Assembly (NCBI GenBank): GCA_903868145.1 | Contig: CAIPTY010000085.1 | Location: forward strand, 35,191-99,190 | Reading direction: 5' to 3' | Source of the DNA: an uncultured Desulfuromonadales bacterium | GTDB taxonomy: Bacteria > Desulfobacterota > Desulfuromonadia > Geobacterales > Pseudopelobacteraceae | DNA: 64,000 bases | Shown: piece by piece, positions 17,158 to 28,103 of the stretch | Layout of the letters: each line of letters opens with the position of its first letter | Position numbering within the stretch: position 1 is the stretch's first letter | Position numbers and translations under genes: made by a program | The notes under the pieces: generated by a model | Told to the model about the DNA's origin: nothing | Database searches by the model: none | Seen by the model: the letters and a program-made list of their open reading frames with translations, nothing else

Positions 17158-18349
17158 AGCATACAGTGCAACCGGCGCGTCGGTTGTGGGAACGCTTGAT
17201 GCCGATTCCGAGCGGCAGGTATTTCAGCAACTGAAACTCAAGGGGCTTCTGCCGCGTGAAGTGCATGAGGAGGGTGCGACAGAAGCTGTCCCATCTTCCT
17301 TTTCGTTTCAGCGGGGTGTTTCCGCCGCCGATCTTTCGCTCTTCACCCGCCGCCTGGCCACGCTGGTTGCGTCGTCGGTTCCCCTGTTCGAAGCAATGGG
17401 ATCGCTCCATGAGCAGGAGGAGAATGACGTCCTTAAAAGGGTTTTGACACGGGTAAACGCCCGCATTGCGGAGGGTGCCGCACTTTCCCGGGCTCTTGCG
17501 GCAGAACCGCGCTTTTTTGGTGACAGCTACGTCAGCATGGTTGCTGCCGGTGAGGCCAGCGGCGCTCTGGACGTGGTGCTGGAGCGCCTTGCCGATTTTC
17601 TGGAAGAGCAGGAGCAGGTGCGCAGCAGGGTTGTTTCGGCCCTGGCCTACCCGATCCTCATGATACTGGTGGGGGGCGGGGTGATGGTGTTCCTGCTCAC
17701 CGTAGTCATCCCGAAAATCGTGGTGATCTTCGAGGATAGTAAGGCCGCCCTGCCCCTGATAACAATCGCCCTGATCAAGTTCAGTCATCTGTTGCGGAAC
17801 CTGTGGTGGATACCTGCCGGGATGGCCATAGCCTCAGTTCCCCTGTACCGCACGGCAATGAAGACGGATGCCTTCCGCCTGAGACGCGACACACTGCTGT
17901 TGCGACTCCCGGTGGCGGGGGGGATGCTGCAGCGCCTGATACTGTCACGCTTTGCCCGGGTTCTCGGGTTGCTGCTTTCCAGCGGAGTGCCCATTATCAG
18001 GGCGTTGGACATCACCGGCGAGGTGCTTGTCAACCGGGTCTATCGCGCAATGCTGCACGGCGTCATGGAAGAGGTTGCCCAGGGGGGCAGTCTCTCTGCA
18101 AGCCTTCGCAAGCGTCCCCTCTTCCCCCCGCTGCTGGTGCACCTGACCGGCGTGGGCGAGGCGGGAGGCACGCTGGAGCAGATGCTCCTCAGGGCGGGAA
18201 CGGCTTACGAGCGGGAGTTCAGCACCAGTCTGACCCGCTTGATGGGGCTGATGGAACCGTTTCTTGTGCTGGGGATGGGGCTGGCGGTGGGGATCGTCGT
18301 CATGGCGGTGCTGCTGCCGATTTTCGAGATGAACCAGTTGATTAAATAG
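17138..18349 (+). CDS. gspF: type II secretion inner-membrane protein GspF
   Basis: 403 residues, the usual length. It starts with the conserved MPTYRYKAYSATGASVVGTLDADSERQ-type N-terminus and has two GspF repeats (LFTRRLATLVASSVPLFEAM ... and LSRFARVLGLLLSSGVPIIRAL ...). Three membrane segments are seen (around 170-195, 220-240 and 370-398). It is the platform protein engaged by GspE. No gspG-K pseudopilin genes follow; glgP starts 11 bases later, so the remaining system must be encoded elsewhere. Confidence 0.93.
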   Translation: MPTYRYKAYSATGASVVGTLDADSERQVFQQLKLKGLLPREVHEEGATEAVPSSFSFQRGVSAADLSLFTRRLATLVASSVPLFEAMGSLHEQEENDVLKRVLTRVNARIAEGAALSRALAAEPRFFGDSYVSMVAAGEASGALDVVLERLADFLEEQEQVRSRVVSALAYPILMILVGGGVMVFLLTVVIPKIVVIFEDSKAALPLITIALIKFSHLLRNLWWIPAGMAIASVPLYRTAMKTDAFRLRRDTLLLRLPVAGGMLQRLILSRFARVLGLLLSSGVPIIRALDITGEVLVNRVYRAMLHGVMEEVAQGGSLSASLRKRPLFPPLLVHLTGVGEAGGTLEQMLLRAGTAYEREFSTSLTRLMGLMEPFLVLGMGLAVGIVVMAVLLPIFEMNQLIK

Positions 18350-18360
18350 GGGCTGTTGCC

Positions 18361-20925
<2,565 letters not shown>

Positions 20926-20957
20926 TCTCACAGGATGTATCGACAAAGGAGATAGCG

Positions 20958-22367
20958 ATGAATATCAAGTTTGGCACGGACGGTTGGCGCGGTGTTATCG
21001 CCCGTGATTTTACCTTTGACAATCTTTCGCTGGTGGCGCAGGCAACCATGGATTATCTGAATCGTGAGGGGCTGGGTGACAAGGGCCTTGTGATCGGATA
21101 CGACCGGCGGTTTCTCTCGCGGGACTTTGCCCGCAGGGTCGCTGAGGTGGCCGCAGGAAACGCTGTCAAGGTTCAGTTGACAGACGGCTACGCGCCGACT
21201 CCGGCAGTTTCCTGGGCGGTTCGGGAGAAAGGCGCCGGAGCCGGCATCATGATCACCGCCAGCCACAATCCGCCTGAATACAACGGTTTCAAGGTCAAGG
21301 AGGCCTTCGGTGGCTCGGCGCGGCAGTCAACAACGGCGGTGCTGGAGGAGATCGTGGCCTATAACGTCTCCAGCAGGCGGCGCGTGCTGGAGTGTACCTA
21401 TGACGAGGCCGTCAGCAAGGGGCTGATTGAGCTCTTTGATCCCTGCATCGGGTATTTCCGCCAGATTGATCGCTATGTTGATCTGGATCTGATTGCCAAG
21501 GCGCAGATCCCCGTTGTGGTGGATCCGATGTACGGAGCCGGAAGCGGCTTCATTCCCCGCCTGCTTAAAGGGGTTGACGAAATTCACAACTCAGTGAACC
21601 CGTACTTCGGCGGACAGCCGCCGGAACCGATCGGCGACAATCTCAAGGAACTCTCCGCTCTCCTGAAATGCGGGAAATATCGTGTCGGGCTGGCGCTTGA
21701 CGGTGATGCAGACCGGATCGGAGCGATAGATGAAAACGGCGATTTCTTCTCTTCCCACAGCATATTTACCGTTATTCTGCGTCATTTGATCGAGTACAAG
21801 GGCTTGAGTGGCGGCATTGTCAAAACCGTTTCCACGACACGGATGATAGACCTGCTGGCGCAAAAGTACGATCTGCCGCTGTTTGAGACACCGATCGGTT
21901 TCAAGCATATCTGCGCACTGATGCTGACCGGGGATATCCTGATGGGCGGCGAGGAGTCCGGAGGGCTGGGCGTCAAGGGACATATTCCGGAACGGGACGG
22001 CATCTTGCTCGGCCTGTTGCTCCTGGAGGCAATGGCGGTCAGCGGCAAAGGCCTGCGGCAGATGCTTGACGAAACAATGGATGAGATTGGCCGCTTCTTT
22101 TACCGGCGCATCGATTGTCACATCGGGATCGATGCCAAGGAACAGCTTGTGAAACAATTGACAGCCAGCCCGCCGCTGGAGATAGATGGCCGACAGGTTG
22201 TGACAACGAATTTCAGCGATGGCTTCAAGTTCATATTTGAAAACGGCGACTGGCTTCTGATACGCCCCTCTGGCACAGAACCCGTACTGCGGCTGTACAG
22301 CGAAGCATCTTCGATTGAGCAGGTGGATCGGATGTTGCGTGCTGCGAGAGTCCTCGCAGCGATCTGA
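20958..22367 (+). CDS. phosphoglucomutase/phosphomannomutase family protein
   Basis: 469 residues from ATG 20958 (AAAGGAG 7 nt upstream). The four phosphohexomutase sites are present: catalytic serine in ITASHNPPEYNG, metal loop LDGDADRIG, sugar loop GGEESGG and phosphate loop RPSGTEPVLRLY. It interconverts hexose-1- and -6-phosphates. It begins with IKFGTDGWRGVIA, as in the bacterial/archaeal PGM/PMM subgroup, and whether glucose or mannose is preferred cannot be told. Its place behind glgP favours glucose. Confidence 0.9.
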   Translation: MNIKFGTDGWRGVIARDFTFDNLSLVAQATMDYLNREGLGDKGLVIGYDRRFLSRDFARRVAEVAAGNAVKVQLTDGYAPTPAVSWAVREKGAGAGIMITASHNPPEYNGFKVKEAFGGSARQSTTAVLEEIVAYNVSSRRRVLECTYDEAVSKGLIELFDPCIGYFRQIDRYVDLDLIAKAQIPVVVDPMYGAGSGFIPRLLKGVDEIHNSVNPYFGGQPPEPIGDNLKELSALLKCGKYRVGLALDGDADRIGAIDENGDFFSSHSIFTVILRHLIEYKGLSGGIVKTVSTTRMIDLLAQKYDLPLFETPIGFKHICALMLTGDILMGGEESGGLGVKGHIPERDGILLGLLLLEAMAVSGKGLRQMLDETMDEIGRFFYRRIDCHIGIDAKEQLVKQLTASPPLEIDGRQVVTTNFSDGFKFIFENGDWLLIRPSGTEPVLRLYSEASSIEQVDRMLRAARVLAAI

Positions 22368-22482
22368 CCGGGCAAACCACGATAAAAAAGAGATGATTTT
22401 TATAAATTTTATGGTATGTATCAGGGCGTGTACATCGTATACATATACTCCGTAAGGATTCGTGAAAGAGGAGGATTCCTGT

Positions 22483-22848
22483 ATGGCAAACATTCTCATC
22501 GTTGATGACTCATCCACCATGCGCAAGATCATTTCCCGTTCTCTCCGGCAGGCAGGACTGCAGGTTGACGAGATTTATGAGGCCGGTGACGGTATTGAAG
22601 GACTGGGTGTACTTGCTTCCGGTAAAATGGTGGGTCTGATCCTGTCCGACATCAATATGCCAAACATGGACGGCCTGGAGTTCGTAAAGGCGGTGCGTGC
22701 CAACGGCAACACTACGCCGATCGTCATGATTACCACGGAGGGTGGAGAAGAGATCATCGCCGAAGCCATCTCCAGCGGCGCCAGCGACAGCATCAAAAAG
22801 CCCTTCACTCCGGACCAGTTGCAGGAAAAACTGGGAGGTCTCTTGTGA
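22483..22848 (+). CDS. CheY-like response regulator
   Basis: 121 residues, a single receiver domain. Seen: the acidic pair in ILIVDDSSTMRKII, phospho-acceptor Asp in ILSDINMPNMDG, conserved Thr in MITTEGG and Lys in IKKPFTP. ATG 22483 follows GAGGAGG. No output domain, so it probably acts by protein contact, e.g. on FliM. It overlaps the CheX gene by 4 bases (GTGA), placing phosphatase and target in one operon. Confidence 0.93.
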   Translation: MANILIVDDSSTMRKIISRSLRQAGLQVDEIYEAGDGIEGLGVLASGKMVGLILSDINMPNMDGLEFVKAVRANGNTTPIVMITTEGGEEIIAEAISSGASDSIKKPFTPDQLQEKLGGLL

Positions 22849-23351
22849 GCCTGAATGCTGATATAGCCGCTGCGACGAAAATTAGCGAGGAAGAACTCGC
22901 AAAATATGTCGTCGATGCGACCAAAGGCGTTTTTAACACCATGGCGATGATGGACCCGAAAGCGGAGTATCCCCTCAGGGAGCCGATCAACCGTTTCAAG
23001 TGCAGTATTACCGGCATGGTCGGGTTTGCCGGCACCTATTCGGGAGTTATTTCCGTCCATTGTCCGGTGGGACTGGCATTGAAGATCACGTCCAACATGC
23101 TTGGCATGGCATGTGATGAGGTAAATGACGACCTGAATGACGCCATCGGTGAAATCGCAAACATGCTTGGCGGGAGCGTCAAGCAGGTTCTTTCAAAGGG
23201 AGGGATGGACGTGAAGCTCTCCATTCCAACCGTGATCTCCGGTGAGGACTATACCGTCAACTCCCTTTCGGACAGTGACTGTGTGGTCATACCGTTCAAT
23301 AATGAAGGTGAAAAGTTCCTCGTGGGACTTGTGCTGAAGAAGGACCACTGA
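22845..23351 (+). CDS. cheX: CheX-type chemotaxis phosphatase
   Basis: 168 residues. The CheX/CheC signature is DAIGEIANMLGGSVKQVL, with Glu and Asn spaced as in the ExxN active site that removes phosphate from CheY-P. The rest fits the CheX fold (KCSITGMVGFAGTYSGVISVHCP; NEGEKFLVGLVL end). GTG start inside the CheY stop region. Translational coupling to the CheY-like gene supports that protein as substrate (inference). Confidence 0.88.
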   Translation: MSLNADIAAATKISEEELAKYVVDATKGVFNTMAMMDPKAEYPLREPINRFKCSITGMVGFAGTYSGVISVHCPVGLALKITSNMLGMACDEVNDDLNDAIGEIANMLGGSVKQVLSKGGMDVKLSIPTVISGEDYTVNSLSDSDCVVIPFNNEGEKFLVGLVLKKDH

Positions 23352-23416
23352 CAGTACCACTTTTTCAGCGGCTGCCATGACCTGCGTGTCGCCGACCCTG
23401 ATTCCGAACCGGAAGA

Positions 23417-24523
23417 ATGCCCCTGATGGATGGATACACCACCTTACATGAGATGTTGGAGTCCGCCCTCAAGCAGGCCGGTGAAGAAAGCGGCATGCTC
23501 CTGGGGCAGGAACTCTCCATCGCCCTGTCGGACTCCCTTGCTACAAGCAAAACTTCCTTTTTCGGCTGTCTTGATGATGCCTGTTTCATACTCGGCGTAG
23601 AGTCAGGCGAGTCATACCGGGGTCATTTTTACCTGGTATTTTCGCTCCGTGACGCCATTGTCCTGAGCAGTATTCTGCTCGGGATTCCCCCCGCCCGGAT
23701 CCAGGAGAAAAAGCGCCTCTCCATCATCGAAAGTGATGACATTGACGCATTTTCCGAGATAGCCAACATGATCAACGGTTCGTTTAACACCGTTTTTCAA
23801 GGCAGTCTTTCCAACAAGGCGCGTCTGAAGCTGCTTCCTCCCAAAAAGTTCATCCCCGAAGTCGATCAACTGAGTGAAGAAGAACCCCTGCCAGAGGGTG
23901 ACTATCTCATGTTCCGCTCCAAGCTTGAAATGCCGGGGCAGGAGTTGAACCATCTGGATGTGCTTATTCCCGTTGCCCTCGCCAAACTGTTCGATCCGCA
24001 ACCCGAATCGCCTGAGGAATCGCCGCCTGGGGAGGTTCCGTCTAAATCGAGCGATAAGCCGGGAAGCGGCGCCCGCAATCCCGGGAGGGCTGACGACGGA
24101 GAAGAGACTGAAGGCGGCTCTGCCGACGGGGGAGCTGAGGAAGGCGGAGTTGACAGTATTGTGATACTGGAAGATGACGAAGCCGAACGCCAACAGATGG
24201 TTGAGGCAGTCGGATTCACGGGGTACCAGATCGTAGAGGGCTCGCTCAATTCCGACATAAAAGAGCTTTTTTCCGGCCGCACGGTTCGTCTGGTTCTGAT
24301 CGGCTCACTGGATGCCGACGACCGGGAGCTGGCCACCTGTATCAAGATCAATGCAATTCGCCAGGATTCGCCCCCGCCCATCATCATGAGCGCCCATCGC
24401 TGGACCCGCACTGCGGTGTTAAAGGCCTTGAAATACGGAGCCCGGGAGATTATCATCAAACCATGCGGCCAGGAAGAACTTGCAGCCAAAGTTCGCAGGT
24501 TCTGTAAGCTGCCGGCGCCGTGA
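23417..24523 (+). CDS. CheX/CheC-like domain fused to a degenerate receiver
   Basis: 368 residues. Residues ~1-195 form a CheC/CheX-like domain with DAFSEIANMINGSFNTVF, keeping the ExxN residues. A ~50-residue Pro/Ser/Glu/Gly linker (PESPEESPPGEVPSKSS...) follows. The C-terminal ~120 residues are receiver-like: DSIVILEDDEAERQQM gives the acidic pair, MSAH the Ser/Thr and IIIKPCG the lysine, but the beta-3 segment reads RLVLIGSLDADD, so the phospho-Asp position appears lost. ATG 23417 or 23426 could start it; neither has a strong ribosome site. Its role is unknown beyond chemotaxis/motility context. Confidence 0.8.
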   Translation: MPLMDGYTTLHEMLESALKQAGEESGMLLGQELSIALSDSLATSKTSFFGCLDDACFILGVESGESYRGHFYLVFSLRDAIVLSSILLGIPPARIQEKKRLSIIESDDIDAFSEIANMINGSFNTVFQGSLSNKARLKLLPPKKFIPEVDQLSEEEPLPEGDYLMFRSKLEMPGQELNHLDVLIPVALAKLFDPQPESPEESPPGEVPSKSSDKPGSGARNPGRADDGEETEGGSADGGAEEGGVDSIVILEDDEAERQQMVEAVGFTGYQIVEGSLNSDIKELFSGRTVRLVLIGSLDADDRELATCIKINAIRQDSPPPIIMSAHRWTRTAVLKALKYGAREIIIKPCGQEELAAKVRRFCKLPAP

Positions 24524-24551
24524 TGGCACACATCTGATCAGGAAATCAGCT

Positions 24552-26657
24552 ATGCGTCGAGGAGATAACATACTGAGCATTACCGGACGCTGGATCATAT
24601 CACAAGCCCTGCCGGTATTCCTGCTGGCAGGGTTTCTGTCTCTTGCAGCCGAGGCCGCCTGGGCATCCATCCCTAACAGGGTGCAGCGTGTCACCATCAG
24701 TCCGAAACAAGGATTTACCAGGATCGAACTTCGTCTGCAGCGTGATCCGGTCTACACTCTTGCCAACCTGCCGGGTAATCGGCTCCGGATCGTAATAGAA
24801 GATACGGACGGCCCGGTATATAAAAAATTCAAGGGATATTCTGACTCCAACATTGGTGGCCTTGTCTTCACGCATCGGGCCGGAAAGCTCTTGGTAACCT
24901 TTCAGACGGCGCCAGGCGCCGGATCGCGTGAAGTTCATTTCGAGGGCATCAGCTCTATAACGCTCGACGTGGGGGGCAGATTTCGGCCTGAAGCTCCGCA
25001 TCCTACTGTGCCCGGTCGTGAAAAGATCTGGAGCGGTGTACAAAAACTGATTCGTGATTTTGATCCGCCCCTCAAAACCGATATACCTTTTCTGCCTACA
25101 GACCGCCAGGTTCTTAAAAGCATTCTCAATGATGCAGATCAACAGGCCTTCGCTGCCGCAGAATCTGCCCTGTACAAGGGGCAGCTCATCGAGGCCGAAG
25201 AGGCCTTTTCGCAGTTTGCCACCCGTCAGGCCCCTGCGCGAGTTCTGGCGCTCTATCGTCTGGGGGAAACCTGGTACAAGCTTCAGAAATATCAACAGGC
25301 TCTAGCGGCTTTTCGTGAGGCGGAAAAACTCTGGCCGGCTTTTCTTAATTTCAACCCCGGGGTAACCTTCTGCTATGGCGACAGCATTGTTCGCAGCGGT
25401 GATCTTGCAGCCGGCAGGGTGCTGCTGGCGAACCTCATTTCCCGCCTTTCTGACAAGAAGTTCGCTCCAACCCTGTTGGTGCGACTGGGCGATATTCTCG
25501 CGCGACAGGGGCACGACCAGGAATCCCTGGCCTTATACCGGACTGTGTCTGAAAATTTCAAAGAGAGCAAGGCCGGCCAGATGGCCCAGATCCGGTTGAA
25601 CGATCGTGAATTTCTGAACCTCACCCCGACTACCTACAGACAACTGAGCACTTCCTATCTGGATATATCCAAGGCTATCGGCGACTTTGAGCTGCGCGAA
25701 GAGGCATATTTCAAGCATGTCCTGCTGGAGTCCATGTACGGTGAAGCCACGGGGGCATTGCAGAAGGTGACCGGCTTTCAGCGCCAGTTTCCGCTCAGTG
25801 TCTACGCCACCGTTGTAAAGTCCATGCGGGAGGCGCTGGTAACCCAGGTCTACCGGGAGGGGAACTGGGTCAAGGACTCTGCCGCGCTGATCCGCTTTGT
25901 GGAAGAACAACAGGAATATCTCGGGGGGTGTCTGGAACAACCGGGTTTTCTCCAGCGAGTCTCTGCGGCTTATGGTGAATCGGGGCGGCCCATCGAACTC
26001 ATCTCCTTGTTCAGTTTTCTGTCGGAGCGACAGTGGGCGGCATCAGGACTTCCCTTTATCTACGAAGAGATTGCCGAGAACGCTGATCTGTTGGGCGACA
26101 CGCTTCTGGCGGAGAAAACATTCCGGACTTTTTTGCGGAAATATCCAACTAATCCACGAGCCCGTCTGGTGATGGAGCGCCTTGGCGGACTTTCTTTTGC
26201 CAATGGCAAGACCAAAGAAACGAGAGATGGACTGGTATGGCTCCTCAGCAAGGGAGAACGGGCTCAAAAACCGGAAAGCTATTATTACCTCGGGCGCTCG
26301 CTCTGGTCGCTCAAGGAGTTCGCTCTGGCGACGAAGGCGATTGATCTCTACCTGGCAACATCACTTCCTGCAGATGCCCGTTTTCTGCCCGACGCATACT
26401 CTGTGGCAGTATCATCCCGCGAATCGACCGGCGATCGCAAAGGTGCCCTCCGACTGCTTGAGGCCGGTTTGAAACTTGCCGGTAATCAGCGAAACGATGA
26501 ATTCCTCTACAAAGCCGGCGAGCTTAATCTTCTGGAAGGCAGGAAAAAGGAGGCTCGTTCCCATTTTGAGCAGGTTGTCAGCACAAGCAAGGATCCCGAA
26601 TGGAAAAGGCTTGCCCGGCAGGCTATTGATTCTGTGGATGCGAAGGGAACTCCCTAG
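24552..26657 (+). CDS. secreted AMIN-like/TPR-repeat protein
   Basis: 701 residues from ATG 24552. A hydrophobic segment (IISQALPVFLLAGFLSLAAEAAWA) is a probable signal sequence. Residues ~45-145 resemble an AMIN domain (VTISPKQGFTRIELRLQRDPVYTLANLPGNRLRIVIEDTDG), which binds cell-wall material. From ~200 on there are many TPR-like helices (ALYRLGETWYKLQKYQQALAAFREAEKLWP and similar). A periplasmic scaffold role is suggested; no specific function is recognised. It lies between chemotaxis and rod genes, so it may aid flagellar assembly or motor placement (inference). Confidence 0.75.
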   Translation: MRRGDNILSITGRWIISQALPVFLLAGFLSLAAEAAWASIPNRVQRVTISPKQGFTRIELRLQRDPVYTLANLPGNRLRIVIEDTDGPVYKKFKGYSDSNIGGLVFTHRAGKLLVTFQTAPGAGSREVHFEGISSITLDVGGRFRPEAPHPTVPGREKIWSGVQKLIRDFDPPLKTDIPFLPTDRQVLKSILNDADQQAFAAAESALYKGQLIEAEEAFSQFATRQAPARVLALYRLGETWYKLQKYQQALAAFREAEKLWPAFLNFNPGVTFCYGDSIVRSGDLAAGRVLLANLISRLSDKKFAPTLLVRLGDILARQGHDQESLALYRTVSENFKESKAGQMAQIRLNDREFLNLTPTTYRQLSTSYLDISKAIGDFELREEAYFKHVLLESMYGEATGALQKVTGFQRQFPLSVYATVVKSMREALVTQVYREGNWVKDSAALIRFVEEQQEYLGGCLEQPGFLQRVSAAYGESGRPIELISLFSFLSERQWAASGLPFIYEEIAENADLLGDTLLAEKTFRTFLRKYPTNPRARLVMERLGGLSFANGKTKETRDGLVWLLSKGERAQKPESYYYLGRSLWSLKEFALATKAIDLYLATSLPADARFLPDAYSVAVSSRESTGDRKGALRLLEAGLKLAGNQRNDEFLYKAGELNLLEGRKKEARSHFEQVVSTSKDPEWKRLARQAIDSVDAKGTP

Positions 26658-26674
26658 CCTTGCCTGATCTCCCT

Positions 26675-26705
26675 GTCAATTTATCGTCATTGTCAAAAAA
26701 TTGAC
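26675..26705. promoter_or_regulatory. two FleQ-box-like enhancer sites upstream of flgB
   Basis: GTCAAAAAATTGAC (26692-26705) differs by one base from the FleQ box known in Pseudomonas (GTCaNTAAAtTGAC). Its neighbour at 26675-26688 reads GACGATAAATTGAC on the - strand, with a perfect half-site. Centres are 17 bp apart, about 130 and 147 bases before the predicted sigma-54 transcription start, a usual enhancer distance. Confidence 0.6.
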
Positions 26706-26801
26706 CGGCCTATCCCCTCTATTCAGCAATAACATATCCCCGCCTTGAACTACTCATGCATAACAATTCAATTTTGCTTATTATTTTTCGTAAAAATAGA
26801 G

Positions 26802-26817
26802 AGGTACGGATTTTGCA
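26802..26817 (+). promoter_or_regulatory. sigma-54 promoter of the flgB operon
   Basis: AGGTACGGATTTTGCA matches the -24/-12 consensus TGGCACGGNNNTTGCA at all but two fixed positions, with the required GG-N10-GC. The predicted start is near 26828, 20 bases before flgB. Confidence 0.85.
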
Positions 26818-26847
26818 TAAATCTGGGCGGCGCAAGGAGGTGCTGCT

Positions 26848-27270
26848 ATGCAGGTGGAGAGTCTTTTCACGAGCAACATACAACTCTTAAGCAAAAATAT
26901 CGACCTTCGCGCTAAACAGCAGAACCTGATCTCCTCCAATCTGGCAAATGTTGAGACTCCCAATTATGTGCCAAAAGCACTTGTTTTTGAGGATCAGCTC
27001 CAGGGCGCCATAAAGGGGAAACGGTCGGGCTCGCCCTCTCTTACCAATGACCGTCACCTCCCGCTGAAAGGCGCTACCGGGAGGCTTCAGACCGTTACCG
27101 GTCGTGTCGTCGAAACCCCGGCCGCGACGCCCGGCAAGGATGGAAACGCCGTGGAACTGGAAAATGAAATGGGACGTATGATGGAAAATCAGATCATGTA
27201 CAATGCGGCCGTACAGATTCTGTCAAAAAAATTCGAGGGCATTCGATCAGCCCTGAGGGAAGGCAAATAA
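26848..27270 (+). CDS. flgB: flagellar proximal rod protein FlgB
   Basis: 140 residues, the usual size. N-terminal rod motif: LLSKNIDLRAKQQNLISSNLANVETPNYVPK; C-terminal helix ENEMGRMMENQIMYNAAVQILSKKF. It forms the part of the rod nearest the MS ring. AAGGAGGTG gives an excellent ribosome site. First gene behind the sigma-54 promoter; it overlaps flgC by one base (TAATG). Confidence 0.95.
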   Translation: MQVESLFTSNIQLLSKNIDLRAKQQNLISSNLANVETPNYVPKALVFEDQLQGAIKGKRSGSPSLTNDRHLPLKGATGRLQTVTGRVVETPAATPGKDGNAVELENEMGRMMENQIMYNAAVQILSKKFEGIRSALREGK

Positions 27271-27707
27271 TGGATTTTTTCAGTTCTATGAACGTGAGCG
27301 CCTCGGCACTTTCAGCCGAGCGTACCCGTATGAACCTGATCTCCGGCAATCTGGCAAACGCCAACACGACCCGCACTCCCGAAGGCGGGCCCTACAAACG
27401 CAAGGACGCCGTGTTCTCTGCGGTGCCGCTGGATAAAACTTTCGACAGGACGCTGGACGGTGCCGCCGGTCAGCAGGTGCGCCAGGTTCAGGTGTCACAG
27501 ATTGTGGAGGATCAGAATCCACCCCGGACAATGTATGACCCCAGCCACCCCGACGCTAACCCGCAGGGGTATGTGGCGATGCCCAACGTGAATGTTATTG
27601 AGGAGATGGCGGACATGCTCACTGCCAGCCGGGCATATGAAGCGAATGTGACGGCTGTTCAAGCCGCCAAGAGCATGGCGCTCAAGACGCTCGAAATCAG
27701 CAAATAA
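27270..27707 (+). CDS. flgC: flagellar proximal rod protein FlgC
   Basis: 145 residues with the FlgC pattern: [40 protein letters not shown], the conserved [19 protein letters not shown] stretch and the end [26 protein letters not shown]. It is a rod subunit exported through the flagellar gate. Its start overlaps the flgB stop, implying coupled translation. Confidence 0.96.
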   Translation: MDFFSSMNVSASALSAERTRMNLISGNLANANTTRTPEGGPYKRKDAVFSAVPLDKTFDRTLDGAAGQQVRQVQVSQIVEDQNPPRTMYDPSHPDANPQGYVAMPNVNVIEEMADMLTASRAYEANVTAVQAAKSMALKTLEISK

Positions 27708-27751
27708 TCACCGGATGGACTGTACCTTTTTATAAGAGAGAGGATATCGCA

Positions 27752-28054
27752 ATGGAAATCAAGGGTATCGGAAATGGGATCGGAATCGGCGCTGCGTTCC
27801 CCAGTGCGGGAGCCGCAAAATCGATCGGTTCCGCCGAAGGGGCCGGCAAGTTTTTCAGTGAGCTGGTGTCAAAAGTCAATAATCTGCAGGGGGAGTCAGA
27901 CAAAGCCATTCAGGGGCTTGCCACGGGAGAGAATAAGAATCTTCATGAGGTAATGATCTCCATGGAGAAAGCCAGCATCTCCTTTCAATTCATGTCTTCG
28001 GTACGCAACAAGGCTCTTGAGGCCTATCAGGAAGTCATGCGCATGCAGGTCTGA
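27752..28054 (+). CDS. fliE: MS-ring/rod adapter FliE
   Basis: 100 residues. The C-terminal two thirds carry the FliE pattern ([67 protein letters not shown]). It joins the MS ring to the rod and is needed to start rod export. GAGAGAGGAT precedes the start; fliF follows 49 bases later. Confidence 0.94.
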   Translation: MEIKGIGNGIGIGAAFPSAGAAKSIGSAEGAGKFFSELVSKVNNLQGESDKAIQGLATGENKNLHEVMISMEKASISFQFMSSVRNKALEAYQEVMRMQV

Positions 28055-28103
28055 TGCCTTTTAATGTGTATATACCAGACCGGAAAGGAACCACGGATTT
28101 ACC

